A DNA stretch of 37,500 bases from positions 45,294,095 through 45,331,594 of the forward strand of contig CM022665.1 in NCBI GenBank assembly GCA_012295275.1, given 5' to 3'. The position numbers and the translations under genes are program-made. This DNA is from Chrysomallon squamiferum (taxonomy: Eukaryota; Mollusca; Gastropoda; Neomphalida; Peltospiridae). The notes under the pieces were generated by a model. That model saw only the letters and a list, made by a program, of their open reading frames with translations. It had not been told where the DNA came from and ran no database searches. Position 1 is the stretch's first letter. Every line of letters starts with the position of its first letter. This document shows positions 12,101-23,455 of this stretch, one piece after another.

Positions 12101-12312
12101 TACATAGTCAACACTTTAACCTCACAGACACAATTAGCTGGCTGTTTTTTAATTAATATACAAATTGGTTACAGAGATATCTAACACTGTACAAATTACA
12201 CATATTCTATGAAATCATTGACAAGTAAGTTGTTTTTTTTTTGAGAAAAAAAAAAACATGTCCCGTTATATATATATATATATAAAAAAAAATCCCAGTA
12301 AATACATGATGG

Positions 12313-12470
12313 CTAAGACATAGACTTTGTCTCCTGCTCTATCTGCTGCAGGATTTCCCGTTCCAAATCATCCTCGTCTATATCGACTCCTTCGGTGACC
12401 ATCTCGTAATCCTGGAGCTCCTGTTGCAGATCCTTTTCCCATTGAGCAACATCGTCAGCGGCTGCTCCTT
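12313..12470 (-). CDS. SYAP1: SYAP1-like terminal coding exon (long C-terminus)
   Basis: The coding part of the last exon begins after an acceptor TTCCTTCCAG and ends at TAG (12313-12315). In phase 1 it follows the 19418-19600 exon and encodes E-G-A-A-A-D-D-V-A-Q, then WEKDLQQELQDYEMVTEG, then an acidic helix V-D-I-D-E-D-D-L-E-R-E-I-L-Q-Q-I-E-Q-E-T-K-S-M-S. The WEK(E/D)LQQELQ(D/E)YE(V/M)VTE block is the hallmark C-terminal motif of SYAP1 proteins as I know them, and a Glu-rich helix after it is also typical. The stretch is GC-richer and more complex than the repeats on both sides. The open frame runs upstream across the acceptor to 12513, but residues before the acceptor are intronic pyrimidine-tract translation. 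The 3' UTR end is not certain (see 5870-12312). Confidence 0.92.
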
Positions 12471-12543
12471 CTGGAAGGAAGAAAAGGAAATTCAGTAAAA
12501 AAATTTGACACAAAGCAATGAATTAGGTCTGCATTCACACTGG

Positions 12544-12574
<31 letters not shown>

Positions 12575-12613
12575 AGTATAAAAATAATAAATACCTCCTC
12601 CCCAAACAACAAC

Positions 12614-12649
<36 letters not shown>

Positions 12650-12769
12650 TGATGAATTAAACAAATATTAACAGCATTCGTTACTTAAAAACAAAATGTC
12701 ACGAATCATTGATGTTAGTTGTATGGATGGATGTACAGACAGACAAACTGCCGGAAAACATCAAAATGG

Positions 12770-13050
12770 TAATTACAAACATCAGAACTGTTTGATGAAT
12801 TGTTAAACACCAGCACTGTGCATTGTAAACACAAACACTATGAAATGTAAACACTGACGGAATTAAAAAAAAATAATAATAATAATACGAATTATTAATA
12901 AATGCAATAAAATGTAAACTCGAATGATAAAATGTAAACCTCGAACATGGATGAATTTCTAAAATAAACACAGTGAAATGTAAACACAAATTTGATAATA
13001 TGTAAACACTAAACACTGATATGTAAACACTTGGCATTGTCATGTAAACA
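12770..13050. repeat. Degenerate ATGTAAACAC-rich repeat
   Basis: Six GTAAACA and two GTAAAC(T/C) copies recur at irregular spacing in the intron, about 300 bp upstream (in transcript direction) of the terminal exon. The shared ATGTAAACAC core suggests kinship with the 30/33-bp array on the other side of the exon. Confidence 0.5.
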
Positions 13051-13989
13051 AACAACACAATAATCAGTAAAGAATGCTTTTTTTTTTTTTTTTTTTTAAA
13101 TTAACAACAATAAAAACAAACAAAAAATAGAATAGAATATAAACATTTTTTTTTTTTAAATTTAATAAAGTAAAAATTTAAAAATAAAAATAAAAATACA
13201 AAGGAAGTAAAAAAAAACTGCAGGAAATAAACAGTTCAGTTTAAAAAAAAAAGAAAAAAAGAAAAAGAAAAGAAAAAGAGATTAATAATGATAAAAATAA
13301 GCAAACAGGTATTCAGAAAACATAAATAAATAAAACAAAACAAAACAATACAATACTACACAATATAAAATAAAACAAAGTCATGCAGTGCAATTTTTAA
13401 TTTGCTAAAACACGATTATAAAAAAAAAAAGATTTTTTTTTTTTTTTATCCATTTAAAAAAAAAAGATTTCATAAATCACTGACTAATTAATTTACCAAG
13501 GCCAAACACAAAACAACTTTTACTACACTACATATCATGTATGTATGTATGTATGTAGATATAAAGTGTAAGTACATTATCAATTAACTTGTAGGGTACT
13601 GAAAGCAATGTTTCTGACAAAATCAACTGCAGGCAAACACATTTATTTTGATGTCTGCACCTGCAGTTGAAATAATATCTTACTTTATGACAAAATCGGT
13701 TTTAATTTTTGTTTTTTATAATGTCTGATATTGCCATCCTTGTTAGAGCGTTTTATGTTGCCAGTGTAATAAGTCGTAGGAAAGGATTTTGATGAGATCT
13801 CAGGTTGTAAAAATTGTTGATTTACATTAAATTGCGTATGACACTAAATAGGGAAGATTTAACGAAATTTGTCATTCATACTTCACTGCAGTGTGATTGT
13901 ACATGACAGTAATAATGACAAGATGATTTCAGTTATTCCTGTGGTTGAAATATTAGGATGAAATGTAAAGTCTGTTGTTTATAATAGAG

Positions 13990-14560
13990 AGAAACAGGTT
14001 TGCTAACTGTATCTAATTGTAATTAATTAATTAATTAATTTCAATAGATGGTTGTATTTTGTATACTTTTCAAAAAAAATATAATGCTCACATTTGTTAT
14101 TAACAAAAACAAGTTAAGCAATAAAAGCATTTCATTATATAATTAATTGATTAATTAATTTCAGTAACTGGTATGATCGAAATACATTAAATAAACATAA
14201 ATATTTGTTGTAAATGTAACTAAGTCCAATTAATTAATTAATTAAAGCAATTGATATTTGTGAAATAAGTATCGAAATAAACATAAATACATTTTGTAAA
14301 TGTATCTGACTGCAATTAATTACAGTAACTGATATTTGTGAAATAAATATCAAAAAAAAAAAGAAGAAAAAAAGGCTTGTCTACATTACAAACAGAAATA
14401 AATTTAGTAAATGTATGTAACTGTAATTAATTAATTAAGTTCATTAACACCAGAAATATGTTAATTAATTAAAATGATTGGTGTTTCTAAAATACACACT
14501 GAAATTAAAAAGCTTGTTTGCATTATAAACAGAAATACGTTCAGCAAAAAGCATAAAATG
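13990..14560. repeat. Diverged repeat with TTAATTAATTAA and AAATGTAACT motifs
   Basis: Blocks of TAATTAATTAATT, a CAGTAACTG(A/G)TAT-like segment and ATAAACATAAATA...TGTAAATGTA recur four to five times at uneven spacing of roughly 100 bp. It looks like an old tandem array with indels. Confidence 0.5.
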
Positions 14561-15082
14561 TTACTGGTTTTAGTCCGTGATTTTATGTTTGCATATGCTA
14601 AATCAATGTCAGTAGTTAAAACAAGACATTCGACTGTTAACAATCAATAAACAGACTATACTATTTAACATATGACTTTGTTGTTACAGGTAAACAATTC
14701 CATGTATTGGAAAAAAAAAAAAAAAAAAAAAAAAAATGAATTTTTTTTTTTTAAAACAAATTTCTAAATATGCAGAAAGCTCATTAGCTGTAGATATTTC
14801 GTTGCAGCTGGTATTTTCAGTGATTTATTGAAGGTGCTGACTTTTCTGTCAAACCCAGCTTTCAGGATAATGTACAGCCTTTTAGTTAATTTAGTGGTGA
14901 TATGCAATTTGTTTAGGGATGTATTTGTAATAGGCATAAGATATTTTTAGACAGCCATGAGCATAAAGAGCATAAAGAGCATACAAATGTGGTGTACAAG
15001 GGCCTTCCATAACTGCATAAATAATAATAATAATAATAATAATAAATAATAATAATAACAATAATAAATCAATAATAATAAT

Positions 15083-15230
15083 AGAAAGAATATTTCTTTA
15101 TTGTTATCATAATCTCGTTTTAGATCTCATGTAAATTATATATTTTATTATATTATTATTATTATTAGAGAAAGAATATTTCTTTATTTTTATCATAATC
15201 TTGTTTTAGATCATCAGCTATCTCTAAATT
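15083..15230. repeat. 86-bp tandem duplication
   Basis: AGAAAGAATATTTCTTTATT and the following ATCATAATCT(C/T)GTTTTAGATC occur at 15083 and again at 15169, separated by an AT/ATT tract. Confidence 0.8.
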
Positions 15231-15647
15231 ATAGTGTTTTTTTTATATAATGATGCATGAATTAAAATCTGAATGCACCAACAGCTGGGTTTCTCATACA
15301 GACAGCAGCAAGTGATCCACATATATACACCTTCTCATAAACAGTAAAGCACATACTAACAACAGTAACAAAAGAAATAGCCAAACAAAATAAATCATGA
15401 AAAATTGAAAAGAAATTAAAAAAAAAACAAAAAAACCCCTAAAACCCCTAACAAAACAAAAGAAAATACAATAAAAAAATAATTTTTTTTTTTAAATAAA
15501 ATTAAAAAAAACCTAAAAAAACATTAACTGGGTCTTCTGCCAAATTAATCAATGCTTAATGACATTTTAATTACTTAAACAGAAATGGAAGCAGTTTCAC
15601 AGCTGTTAACACAGTTAGTTACCCGTAATTAATTTAATTCCATAAAC

Positions 15648-15685
<38 letters not shown>

Positions 15686-17568
15686 TTAAACTTTTTAAAA
15701 TTTTCATTTTATTTAAAAAATCATTTCTGTAATGTAAGATCAAACACATGCTGAGCTCCTTGCAGGAAAAATAGACCTAATATATAATTTAAAAATCTAA
15801 TTTCTTTATTTATGATATATTAATATCACATATATATATATATATATATATATTTCATTAAAAAAAAAAAAAAAATTAATTCTTTGTAACAAAGCATTGA
15901 CAGAGCTAAGTCACAGAATGAAAAATTCTATTTGCAAACACAAAAGACAGGATAATAAATTGAAAAAAATAAAAAATTTAAAAAATGAAAAAAATGCATG
16001 TAAAATATTGTCTAAAATTTTATGGGACATTTAATGTAAAATACAATGAATATAAATCAGCTAAGGGAAATGTACTTTTGGGATTTAAAAAAAAAAAGAA
16101 AAAAGAACTCATTAATTTTCTTTTCTTAAATAATTAATAAAAAAAATAAAATAAAATAATAATAATAAATTAGGCATACACAGACCTGTTAAAACACACA
16201 TTATTTTTGTAAGATTAAATTTAGGACAAGTCAGAATTTTTTTTTTTTTTTTTTTTTTTTTTCACTAAATGAATGAATCAAACAATAAAATAATAATATT
16301 AAAATGAGTGATTCATTACTTTTGGTAAGAAAGAAAGAAAGAAAATGTATAATACAAAACAACACAAAAAAAAATTAAAGATACTAAAAAAAAAAAAAAA
16401 ATAAATAAATAAATTTAAACAAAAATAATTAAAAACTATAATATTAATAATAATTTAAAAAATCATTAAATAAAATGTAAAAAAAAAAAATAAACAAAAT
16501 AAAAAAAGGAAAATATACCAAAAATAACACATTTATGTATGCATATATGTTGCCTGCATATACATATTATAATTAAAAAATATATATATAAAAACGCAAA
16601 TATGTAAATAAAGAAAGAAATAATAAAGATATAAAATAAAATAAAGTAAAAAAAAATATATATATATTTTTTTTTTTTTTAAAGCAGAAAATCGAAAAGA
16701 AAAAAATTGTAAAGTAGACCATTACAAATGCTTTTAAATGCATCTAAAAATTCTAAACCGTAGCATTCTTACTGTTATCAGCAAATATTAAATTATGAAA
16801 GTAAATAAAGTGGCTAGCTGATGTGTATTTGTATCTAATATTAAAACAGTGTTCAGATATATTTAAAAAGATTAGTTTCGTTTCTGAAAAACCATTCCAG
16901 TGACTAAGAAGATTGAAAAAGCAAGAGGTAATAAAATATAAGGAAGCAAAAAATTAGAAAAAAATAAATAAAAAATAAAATTTAAAAATAAAAATAAAAT
17001 AAAATAAAATAAAATAAAAAATAAAATGAAAAACGAAAATAAATGTCTCTACAAAATGCACTTTGTTTTATACAAGTGTTTTAATGGTGCCAGACATAAA
17101 CCACTGGTAAAAATAATAGCTATATTTTGTTTCAAAAAAAAATAATGATAAAAAAAACAAACAACAAATGATAATAGTAAATTTTACAAAAAAAACCCCA
17201 ATAAATAAATAAATAAAAAACCCCAAAATTTAACAATAATAAATTTTACATAAAGAAAATTTAAAAAAATATTAAAAAATGATATTAATAAATTTTAGAT
17301 AAATTTTAGATAAAAAAAATCAATAAATAAAAAAATGATATTAATAAATTTTAGAAAAAAAAAAAAATAATAAAATAAAAAAATAAATAAAATAATAATA
17401 ATAATTAAAAAAAAAAAAATATATATATATATATATAATAATATAAGCTCAGAAAGCTTCTTTTTAAAAAAAAACAACAAAAAGCATCACAAATGACCGA
17501 CAAAGCAAAAAATGCCCTCGTGTACTACCACCTAAAACCTTGAGATCTAAAAGCCCTCCTGGTATTAC

Positions 17569-17633
17569 CTAATCCTTCTGATCTAACAGTTCATCCATCA
17601 AAGCTTTCTCCCACTCCTCACTGCCAGAGTCAG
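17569..17633 (-). CDS. SYAP1: SYAP1-like alternative short C-terminal exon with stop
   Basis: A 65-nt minus-strand segment is preceded by TTTGTATCAG (acceptor) and followed by GTAATACC (donor), directly after an in-frame TAG (17569-17571). Joined in phase 1 to the 19418-19600 exon, it continues the protein as A-D-S-G-S-E-E, then WEKALMDELLDQKD, then stop. W-E-K-x-L-x-x-E-L-x-D is shared with the start of the terminal exon at 12313-12470 (WEKDLQQELQD), so the two look like diverged duplicates. No TTTATT (minus-strand AATAAA) was seen in the roughly 500 bp after it, which favours an internal cassette exon over a true last exon. Inclusion would give a C-terminus shorter by about 30 residues and turn the downstream exon into 3' UTR. 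No transcript evidence is available here. Confidence 0.65.
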
Positions 17634-17896
17634 CTGATACAAATTAAACAATGGATGTGATATATAAAAACCCTGTCCATGCCCCACACAGCCTTAGGGG
17701 CAGGGTTTAACCACACACACATCCAACAGTTTTAAGTCACAAAAATATTTGTATTTTTACTAATATATAATATATATATGTTGTGCATACTGCTCAAAAT
17801 AATATGTTTGTGCATGAAAAGCTAAAAGCTAAGTTTAAACAAAAATGTATGGATTTTAAAAAATAAAAATAAAAATTTGTTAGATTATGTAAAGTG

Positions 17897-17937
<41 letters not shown>

Positions 17938-18007
17938 ACACACACACACACACACTGACACAATACACACACACACACACAGACATATATACATACATAC
18001 ATACACA
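17897..18007. repeat. CA microsatellite passing into CATA
   Basis: CA units with three interruptions (17897-17982) then CATA units. Thr-His frames on the plus strand and Cys-Val frames on the minus strand are artefacts. Confidence 0.9.
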
Positions 18008-18372
18008 CAGTTATTGCCTGTATGGTCTATCTATTCTGCATGCCAGAATTTTTAATCTATGAATTTAAAAAAAAAAAGCAAAGAGTTTATATTTTTATCT
18101 GTGTTCAGGTAAACTACATATCGATACAAGATAGGCAAAAAAAACCCCCCCAAAACAACAAAAAACACACCGAAAACACAAAACCAAAAACCCCTTAAAA
18201 AACCAACAATATATTCCAACAAACCCGAGAAATTTCAAATAAAAAAACTGCTTATATGTATATTTTTTTGTTTTGTTTTTGTTTTTGTTTGGTTGGATGA
18301 TATATATATGTCACAATTAAGAACTACATTTGAACACAAATTAGTTTTTTTCTGTTATAATCTGATAACATA

Positions 18373-18613
18373 TACAGGGTGGTCCAAAAGTAGGTGAACA
18401 GTAAGTGATAACATTTATTTTGAGATTACACACATATACACAATTATATTTACTCCAAAAGTAGGATTATCTGAAAAGAAATCAGATTAAATTTAAATAA
18501 TTGTAGTTATAAAATTTTAAACAACAGAGCACAAATGCCATAGTTATAATGAACACCATCCATTGTAATAATATAACCCTAACCCTAACCCATATACTGT
18601 CCACCTACTTTTG

Positions 18614-18617
<4 letters not shown>
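18373..18617. mobile_element. MITE-like element with inverted ends
   Basis: CAAAAGTAGGTGAACAGTA at 18385-18403 reappears inverted at 18595-18613 with one mismatch (18 of 19). The left end begins TACAGGGTGGTCC, like the ends of Tc1/mariner-type elements that insert at TA. The matching outer right end is missing and gives way to a TA microsatellite (about 18619-18646). The interior is about 190 bp, non-coding and AT-rich, so it would be a non-autonomous copy. It lies in the intron between the two SYAP1 exons at 17.6 and 19.5 kb. Confidence 0.65.
18574..18591 (-). repeat. Three telomere-type TTAGGG units
   Basis: The plus strand reads TAACCC-type repeat for exactly 18 nt, that is three (TTAGGG) units on the minus strand. 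It abuts the right inverted end of the MITE-like element. Confidence 0.9.
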
Positions 18618-18650
<33 letters not shown>

Positions 18651-19417
18651 TTTTATTAATCTATGTTCCTGGACACAATAAATGACAATGCCATTAACCA
18701 AAAGCTGTGTTTGAAAAAAAAAAAAAAAAAAAAAAAAAGAAAAAAAGTTAAAATTAAATTTAAAAAAATCAATCAATAAATTTAAGAAAGGTAATTTAAG
18801 AAAAAATTTAAAAAAAAGATAAAAAAACAACAAACAAACACACAAAAACATAAAGATTGATACAAAGATGAAAAATTTTGAAATAAATAAATAAATAAAT
18901 AAAATGGCATCTGAAGTTACTTAATGTTAATTACAAAGAAAATTTAAAAAAAAATGAAAATACAAAAAAAAAAATTGCTTTAAATAATACATAACAGGAC
19001 AGTTAGTTGTATTTTCTAATCCAATCACAAAATTAAAAATAAAATAAAGTGTAACGAAGTAAAGCGAACTAAAATGAACTGAAATAAAGTGAAATGAAGT
19101 GAAGTGAATTGAACCACATTGCAGTGCGGCGAAGTGAAAGTGGAAGTAAAGAAAAGAGAAAAAAACAAACAAAAAAAACATTATCAAACTTTTTTGAAAA
19201 TTAAAAAAAATATACAATTAAAAATTAAAAATTAAAATTTAAAATTTAAAATTAAAATTAAAAATTAAAACAACAATGACTAACAAAAAATCCAGTTAAT
19301 ACGAAAAAGCTTATTCTAATCTTTGTATAAGTTATAACACACAAGTTTTAGCACAGAATAAACACAATTACTAAATTTAAAAAAACACCAGTAATATACA
19401 CATAATCTGCATTTTAC

Positions 19418-19600
19418 CTTCAGTTTCTTTTTTCTCGTTGTTCACTCTCAGCTGTTCTATCTCCTTGCGAATGTCTTCCTCGTTAATGGCTGTGGTGGAG
19501 TATGTGTCGCTGATAAACTCATTGTCCTGGGGGGGGCTTGCAGGGGCCAGCTCCTCCTCCTTGCTGGCTTTTGTAATCTCCTTGGGGCTGCTGGCATCTC
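19418..19600 (-). CDS. SYAP1: SYAP1-like internal exon, conserved pre-C-terminal segment
   Basis: This 183-nt minus-strand exon lies between an acceptor (TTTACACAG) and a donor (GAAG|GTAAAA) and is phase 1 at both ends. It encodes 60 complete codons plus two split ones, all open. The first part is an acidic/Ser-Pro linker (SSPKEITKASKEEELAPASP). The second contains EFISDTYSTTAINEEDIRKE followed by IEQLRVNNEKKE. This matches, from my knowledge of the family, the SYAP1/Sap47 region with an EF(I/V)SD motif and an E-D-(L/I)-R-K-E-(I/M)-E-Q-L helix. It is far more GC-rich than the surrounding DNA, as expected for an exon. A run of eight C within the S-P-P-Q codons (around 19529-19536) could be prone to slippage, but the frame is intact. 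SYAP1 is a BSD-domain protein; vertebrate SYAP1 has been linked to AKT signalling and Drosophila Sap47 to synaptic function. Confidence 0.9.
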
Positions 19601-20226
19601 CTGTGTAAATTTAACAAAAAAAGTCTGTCATTTAAAAAAATGACGTAAGACAAAAACAAAAAAAACATCAGAAATGAGATAGCATTTCGAAAAAAAACAA
19701 CATTTGTGTATGAAATTACTATTAAAAATAAGAATTTACCAGTGCAGCTGACACTAATTCATATGAAACCTTTGATAATACAAAATGTGTAGATGCATGT
19801 ATGTGTGTGTGTGTGTGTATGCATATATGTCAATTAGTGCATGTTGTGTGGATGTACGAGTGTGTGTGAGCATGTACATGTGCATGTGTATGTATGCATG
19901 CATGTATGTGTGTATCATTAAATCTGGGTGGTTAGTGCATGCAAATGCATTCGTGCATTATGCAAGTTTAGAATGCATTAAAAGAAATAATATATCCAAT
20001 GACACAAAATTCTGAATGTTTTACGAATGAACAAGTCAAGAATTACCGACATTCAAAAGAGAGACTTTTAAATTACTTTCACACACACAGAGACACACAG
20101 ACACACATGCACACACAATACATACAATAAAAAAAACTTCAGTGAAATTATTACACATATATGCTGTATTCAAATTCATACATTTTCACATGTGAAAAAA
20201 AAAAATTACTTCAATAATTTCACCGA

Positions 20227-20261
<35 letters not shown>

Positions 20262-20531
20262 AAATTTAGATATTTAATTAACTTGAAACTTGTATTTACA
20301 GAAGTGTGAACTTCACATGTAACTCCAGACTTTTTGACTCAATATTAACCTTTTAAAAAAAGAGATTTTTCTCTTCAGGCTTACAGGAGCCGCCAGTTAT
20401 ATCCCATGAACCAAAGCTAATGATACACATTAAATCATTTTCACTCGACTGCTTGACAAAAATAATCTGAGTTATTTATACACAGGGCAAATATATATTT
20501 TCGCATTACTTGATACGAGGTGAAAATATCA

Positions 20532-21255
20532 ATTGACTGCATAGTGAAAATGTGTTGTCACTATTCTTGACTGCATGGTAAAAAAATGTGTCACTTTACT
20601 TGACTGCATGGTAAAAAATGTGTTGTCACTTTTCTTGACTGCTTGGTAAAAAATGTGTTGTCACTATTCTTGACTGCTTGGTAAAAAATGTGTTGTCAAA
20701 TTACTTGACTGCATGGTAAAAAATGTGTTGTCACTTTACTTGACTGCTTGGTAAAAAATGTGTTGTCGCATTACTTGATTGACTGAAAAAATGTGATGTC
20801 ACTTTACTTGACTTTTTGGTAAAAAATGTGTTGTCATTATTTGACTGCATGGTAAAAAAATGTGTCACTTTACTTGACTGCACGGTAAAAAATGTGTTGT
20901 CACTTTACTTCACTGCTTGGTAAAAATGTGTTGTCGCATTACTTGACTGTTTGGTAAAAAATGTGTTGTCACTTTATTTCACTGCTTGGTAAAAATGTCT
21001 TGTCGCATTACTTGATTGATTGGAAAAAATGTGATGTCACATTACTTGATTGATTGGAAGAAATGTGATGCACTTTTCTTGACTGCATGGTAAAAATGTG
21101 TTGTCACTTTTCTTGACTCCATGGTAAAAATATTGTCATTTTACTTGACTGCATGGTAAAAATATGTTATCATTTGACTTGACTGGATGGTAAAAATTGC
21201 TTGACTGCATTATAAAATTGTACCACCAATTTTATTGACTGACTGCATGGTCACA
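20532..21255. repeat. 35-bp minisatellite (TTGACTGCATGGTAAAAAAT core)
   Basis: Roughly 20 units with a 35-bp period where best conserved (for example 20601 to 20636), consisting of TTGACTGC(A/T)TGG, an A run, then ATGTGTTGTCACTTT. Units towards 21000-21255 are increasingly shortened and mutated. Confidence 0.9.
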
Positions 21256-21598
21256 ATAATTTCACTTTGCTCTACATGGCATGTATGTCCAAATATTGTC
21301 ACTTTGTCTGACTTCATGATGCAAATATTGACTTCTACTGATGGTAATGTCTTCAGATGAAAACCTGAATCAGTCACGTTCACCTGACAGAATTTGTTCA
21401 TGTCATGAAGACTTTGCAAAGAGAGGTCTCTGTATTTTGTCTAAGCATTAACTGTTATTGTTATCATCAGCTTATGTGTGCCATTTGTAACGAAGCAGTG
21501 TTTATCGAGAATTCGTCAAGGATAAATGCCATTTCCAAGCCTGCTCTTTTAACGTGCCAAACAATAGGAATATATATATACTTGAATAATGTGTGTGT

Positions 21599-21755
21599 TT
21601 TATGCATGTATGTGCACAAGTGTGTGTGTGTGTGTGTGTAAAACAGTATTTAACAGAAAAAAGATGAAAAATGTTTCCATATTTTATGCATGTATGTGCA
21701 CAAGTGTGTGTGTGTGTGAAACAGTATTTAACAGAAAAAAGATGAAAAATGTTTC
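21599..21755. repeat. Tandem duplication, about 82 bp, with a GT tract
   Basis: TTTTATGCATGTATGTGCAC, a GT tract, and AACAGTATTTAACAGAAAAA with its continuation occur twice in a row, differing mainly in GT length. Confidence 0.9.
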
Positions 21756-21832
21756 CTCATTATAACAAGAGATACATACAATAAAAATCTGCAGATAAAA
21801 CAATAAAATACTAATAATTTAAAAATACCCCT

Positions 21833-21836
<4 letters not shown>

Positions 21837-21885
<49 letters not shown>

Positions 21886-22170
21886 AAAATAAAAAAAAAT
21901 AAAACCACTCTCTAGGAATAATACAATTAACATTCAGCTGTCAGTTTGTTTCATCTATCATTGTTTGGGAAGTCTGTTGTGAAATTAACAGAAACATAAA
22001 TAAATAGTTTTATAATTTTATCTTTCTATGAAAAGACATGTTTGCTCTCTCTCTCTCTCTCTCTCTCTAGCTCTCTCTCTCCATGCATAATCATCATCAT
22101 ATTTTTAATAATAATAATAAAAAAATAATAATAATAAAAATAATATAACAAAACTGGTCATAATCATGAC
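21837..22170. repeat. CA, CT and AAT microsatellites
   Basis: A CA tract (21837-21880), a CT tract (about 22045-22080) and AAT units (22107-22145). A further AAT/GATGAT tract lies at 22566-22690. The DNA from 22150 to 23030 otherwise holds nothing recognisable. Confidence 0.9.
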
Positions 22171-23035
22171 AATACAGAGATACATAAAAACGGCAGGGTG
22201 AATGAAAGGTTTTTCATAAAATAAAAAAAAGTTTACAGAATTAAAACATGCAGGCACCTCACAACAGCTGTGCAGGTTATAAAAACACCTCTAATCAGAA
22301 ACACATCTAAACACACTGTGTGTGTAAATATAGGCTGACCTTGACAAAGGCTCACTGTTACTCATACATGGAATATTATCTATGTACTATAAAAATGGGA
22401 CAATCTAACAGGTTCATCTTTAAGCAATGGAAAATGTCACGTGTTTTATACAGTGTGTGTGTGCGTGCGTGTGCTTGTGCATGCAAATGAGCTTTCGTCA
22501 GCACGTCTTGCTTATTTCAGAAATGAAAATTAGGTGTTTAATTGTACTTGTAAAAATGACACAAATAATAATAATAATAATAATAATAATGTTAATAATA
22601 AAAAATAATGATGATGATGATGAATATAATAAAATAATAATAATAATTACTAATAATAATAATAATTGTAGTAACTACAACAACAATGTTAAATAATGAT
22701 GACATTAACAACAACAACAAACACTCAAACAGAAACACAAACAACAAAAATCTCCCGCTAAAATTCCGCACAGATCAAATTCATGCCTCTCTGCACTGTC
22801 TGTACTAAGATATACTATTTCACGTCTGGGTTATCTTGAACAATACGTAAAACAAAGCGTAACCATCTCTCTCTCTCTCGTGTGTTGAACAATATGAGAC
22901 ATGTAAACTCTAGCTAAAGTAGTAACTGTTGTTAACATTTGTGGCAAACACAAACCCAAGACTGGTTACAGTATAGAATGTTTAGTGCATTGCAGTCAGG
23001 CTGCCTGAATGTTGATGTAATCAGTGTTCGTAATT

Positions 23036-23455
23036 AAGTGCTGTTGCTCTGTTTTTGGATTATTATCGCTGAATAAATGTTTACTTGAGAGAACTTATTT
23101 TTTTTGAAAAAAAACAATATACTCTCTTTATTTATTTTTTTTTTTTTTTGGAATATAATTTGTGTGTTGCTCAGTTTAGTATTATGGGGACTGAATAAAA
23201 TGGACACTGGGAAAAATTTATTTTTATCAAAATTTAATATATACACTGTTTATTTTTTTTCCCTGTAACTTTTTGCTGTTATAATATTTACATTATGGGC
23301 TGGATAAATGCTTAGTGAGAAAAACTTACTTTTATGGAAATGTAATATAATATACACTCTTAATTTTTTTTTTAATTTATTATTTGTATGTTGCTCGTTT
23401 TGCTAAAAACGTTATTATTTTACTGATAATTTTAATATGTATGCTCTTATTCTAT
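23036..23455. repeat. Diverged tandem repeat, unit about 110-120 bp
   Basis: TGTTGCTC(A/T)GTTT, a (C/G)TG(A/G)ATAAA segment, a GAGA(A/G)AACTTA segment and AATATACACTCTT recur in the same order about three and a half times. T runs of varying length separate the units. Confidence 0.65.

Larger units (their letters stand above)
5870..12312 (-). other. Candidate SYAP1 3' UTR or downstream flank
   Basis: Downstream of the SYAP1 stop the minus strand has no recognisable coding sequence for 6.4 kb. The plus strand here is rich in A runs and looks richer in C than G, so the minus strand is T- and G-biased as often seen on a transcribed strand. Two AATAAA hexamers on the minus strand (plus-strand TTTATT at 5888-5893 and 5895-5900) could end a long 3' UTR, but other TTTATT copies, such as the cluster at 10427-10452, would give shorter ones. 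Contents include A/T runs, a CA tract at 9111-9161, a diverged repeat area at 7640-7990 and the 30/33-bp minisatellite. A 116-codon open frame at 8186-8536 (minus) matches nothing I know. Confidence 0.35.
12471..19417 (-). other. SYAP1 intron containing the alternative exon
   Basis: This is the 6.9-kb intron between the 183-nt exon and the terminal exon. If the 17569-17633 exon is used it splits into a 1.8-kb intron (17634-19417) and a 5.1-kb intron (12471-17568). Apart from the repeats listed separately it is A-rich on the plus strand: long A runs near 12610, 14710, 16380 and 18720, T runs near 13080, 15650 and 16240, AAAT/AAAAT repeats, and a CA/CATA tract at 17897-18007. A degenerate 5-bp repeat of the AAGTG type runs about 19045-19146. 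No other exon was recognised. Confidence 0.7.

Noticed and set aside
12471-12513. Extension of the terminal exon upstream to an ATG at 12513
   Set aside because: These residues are the translated pyrimidine tract and acceptor; joining at 12470 keeps phase 1 and restores the family sequence.
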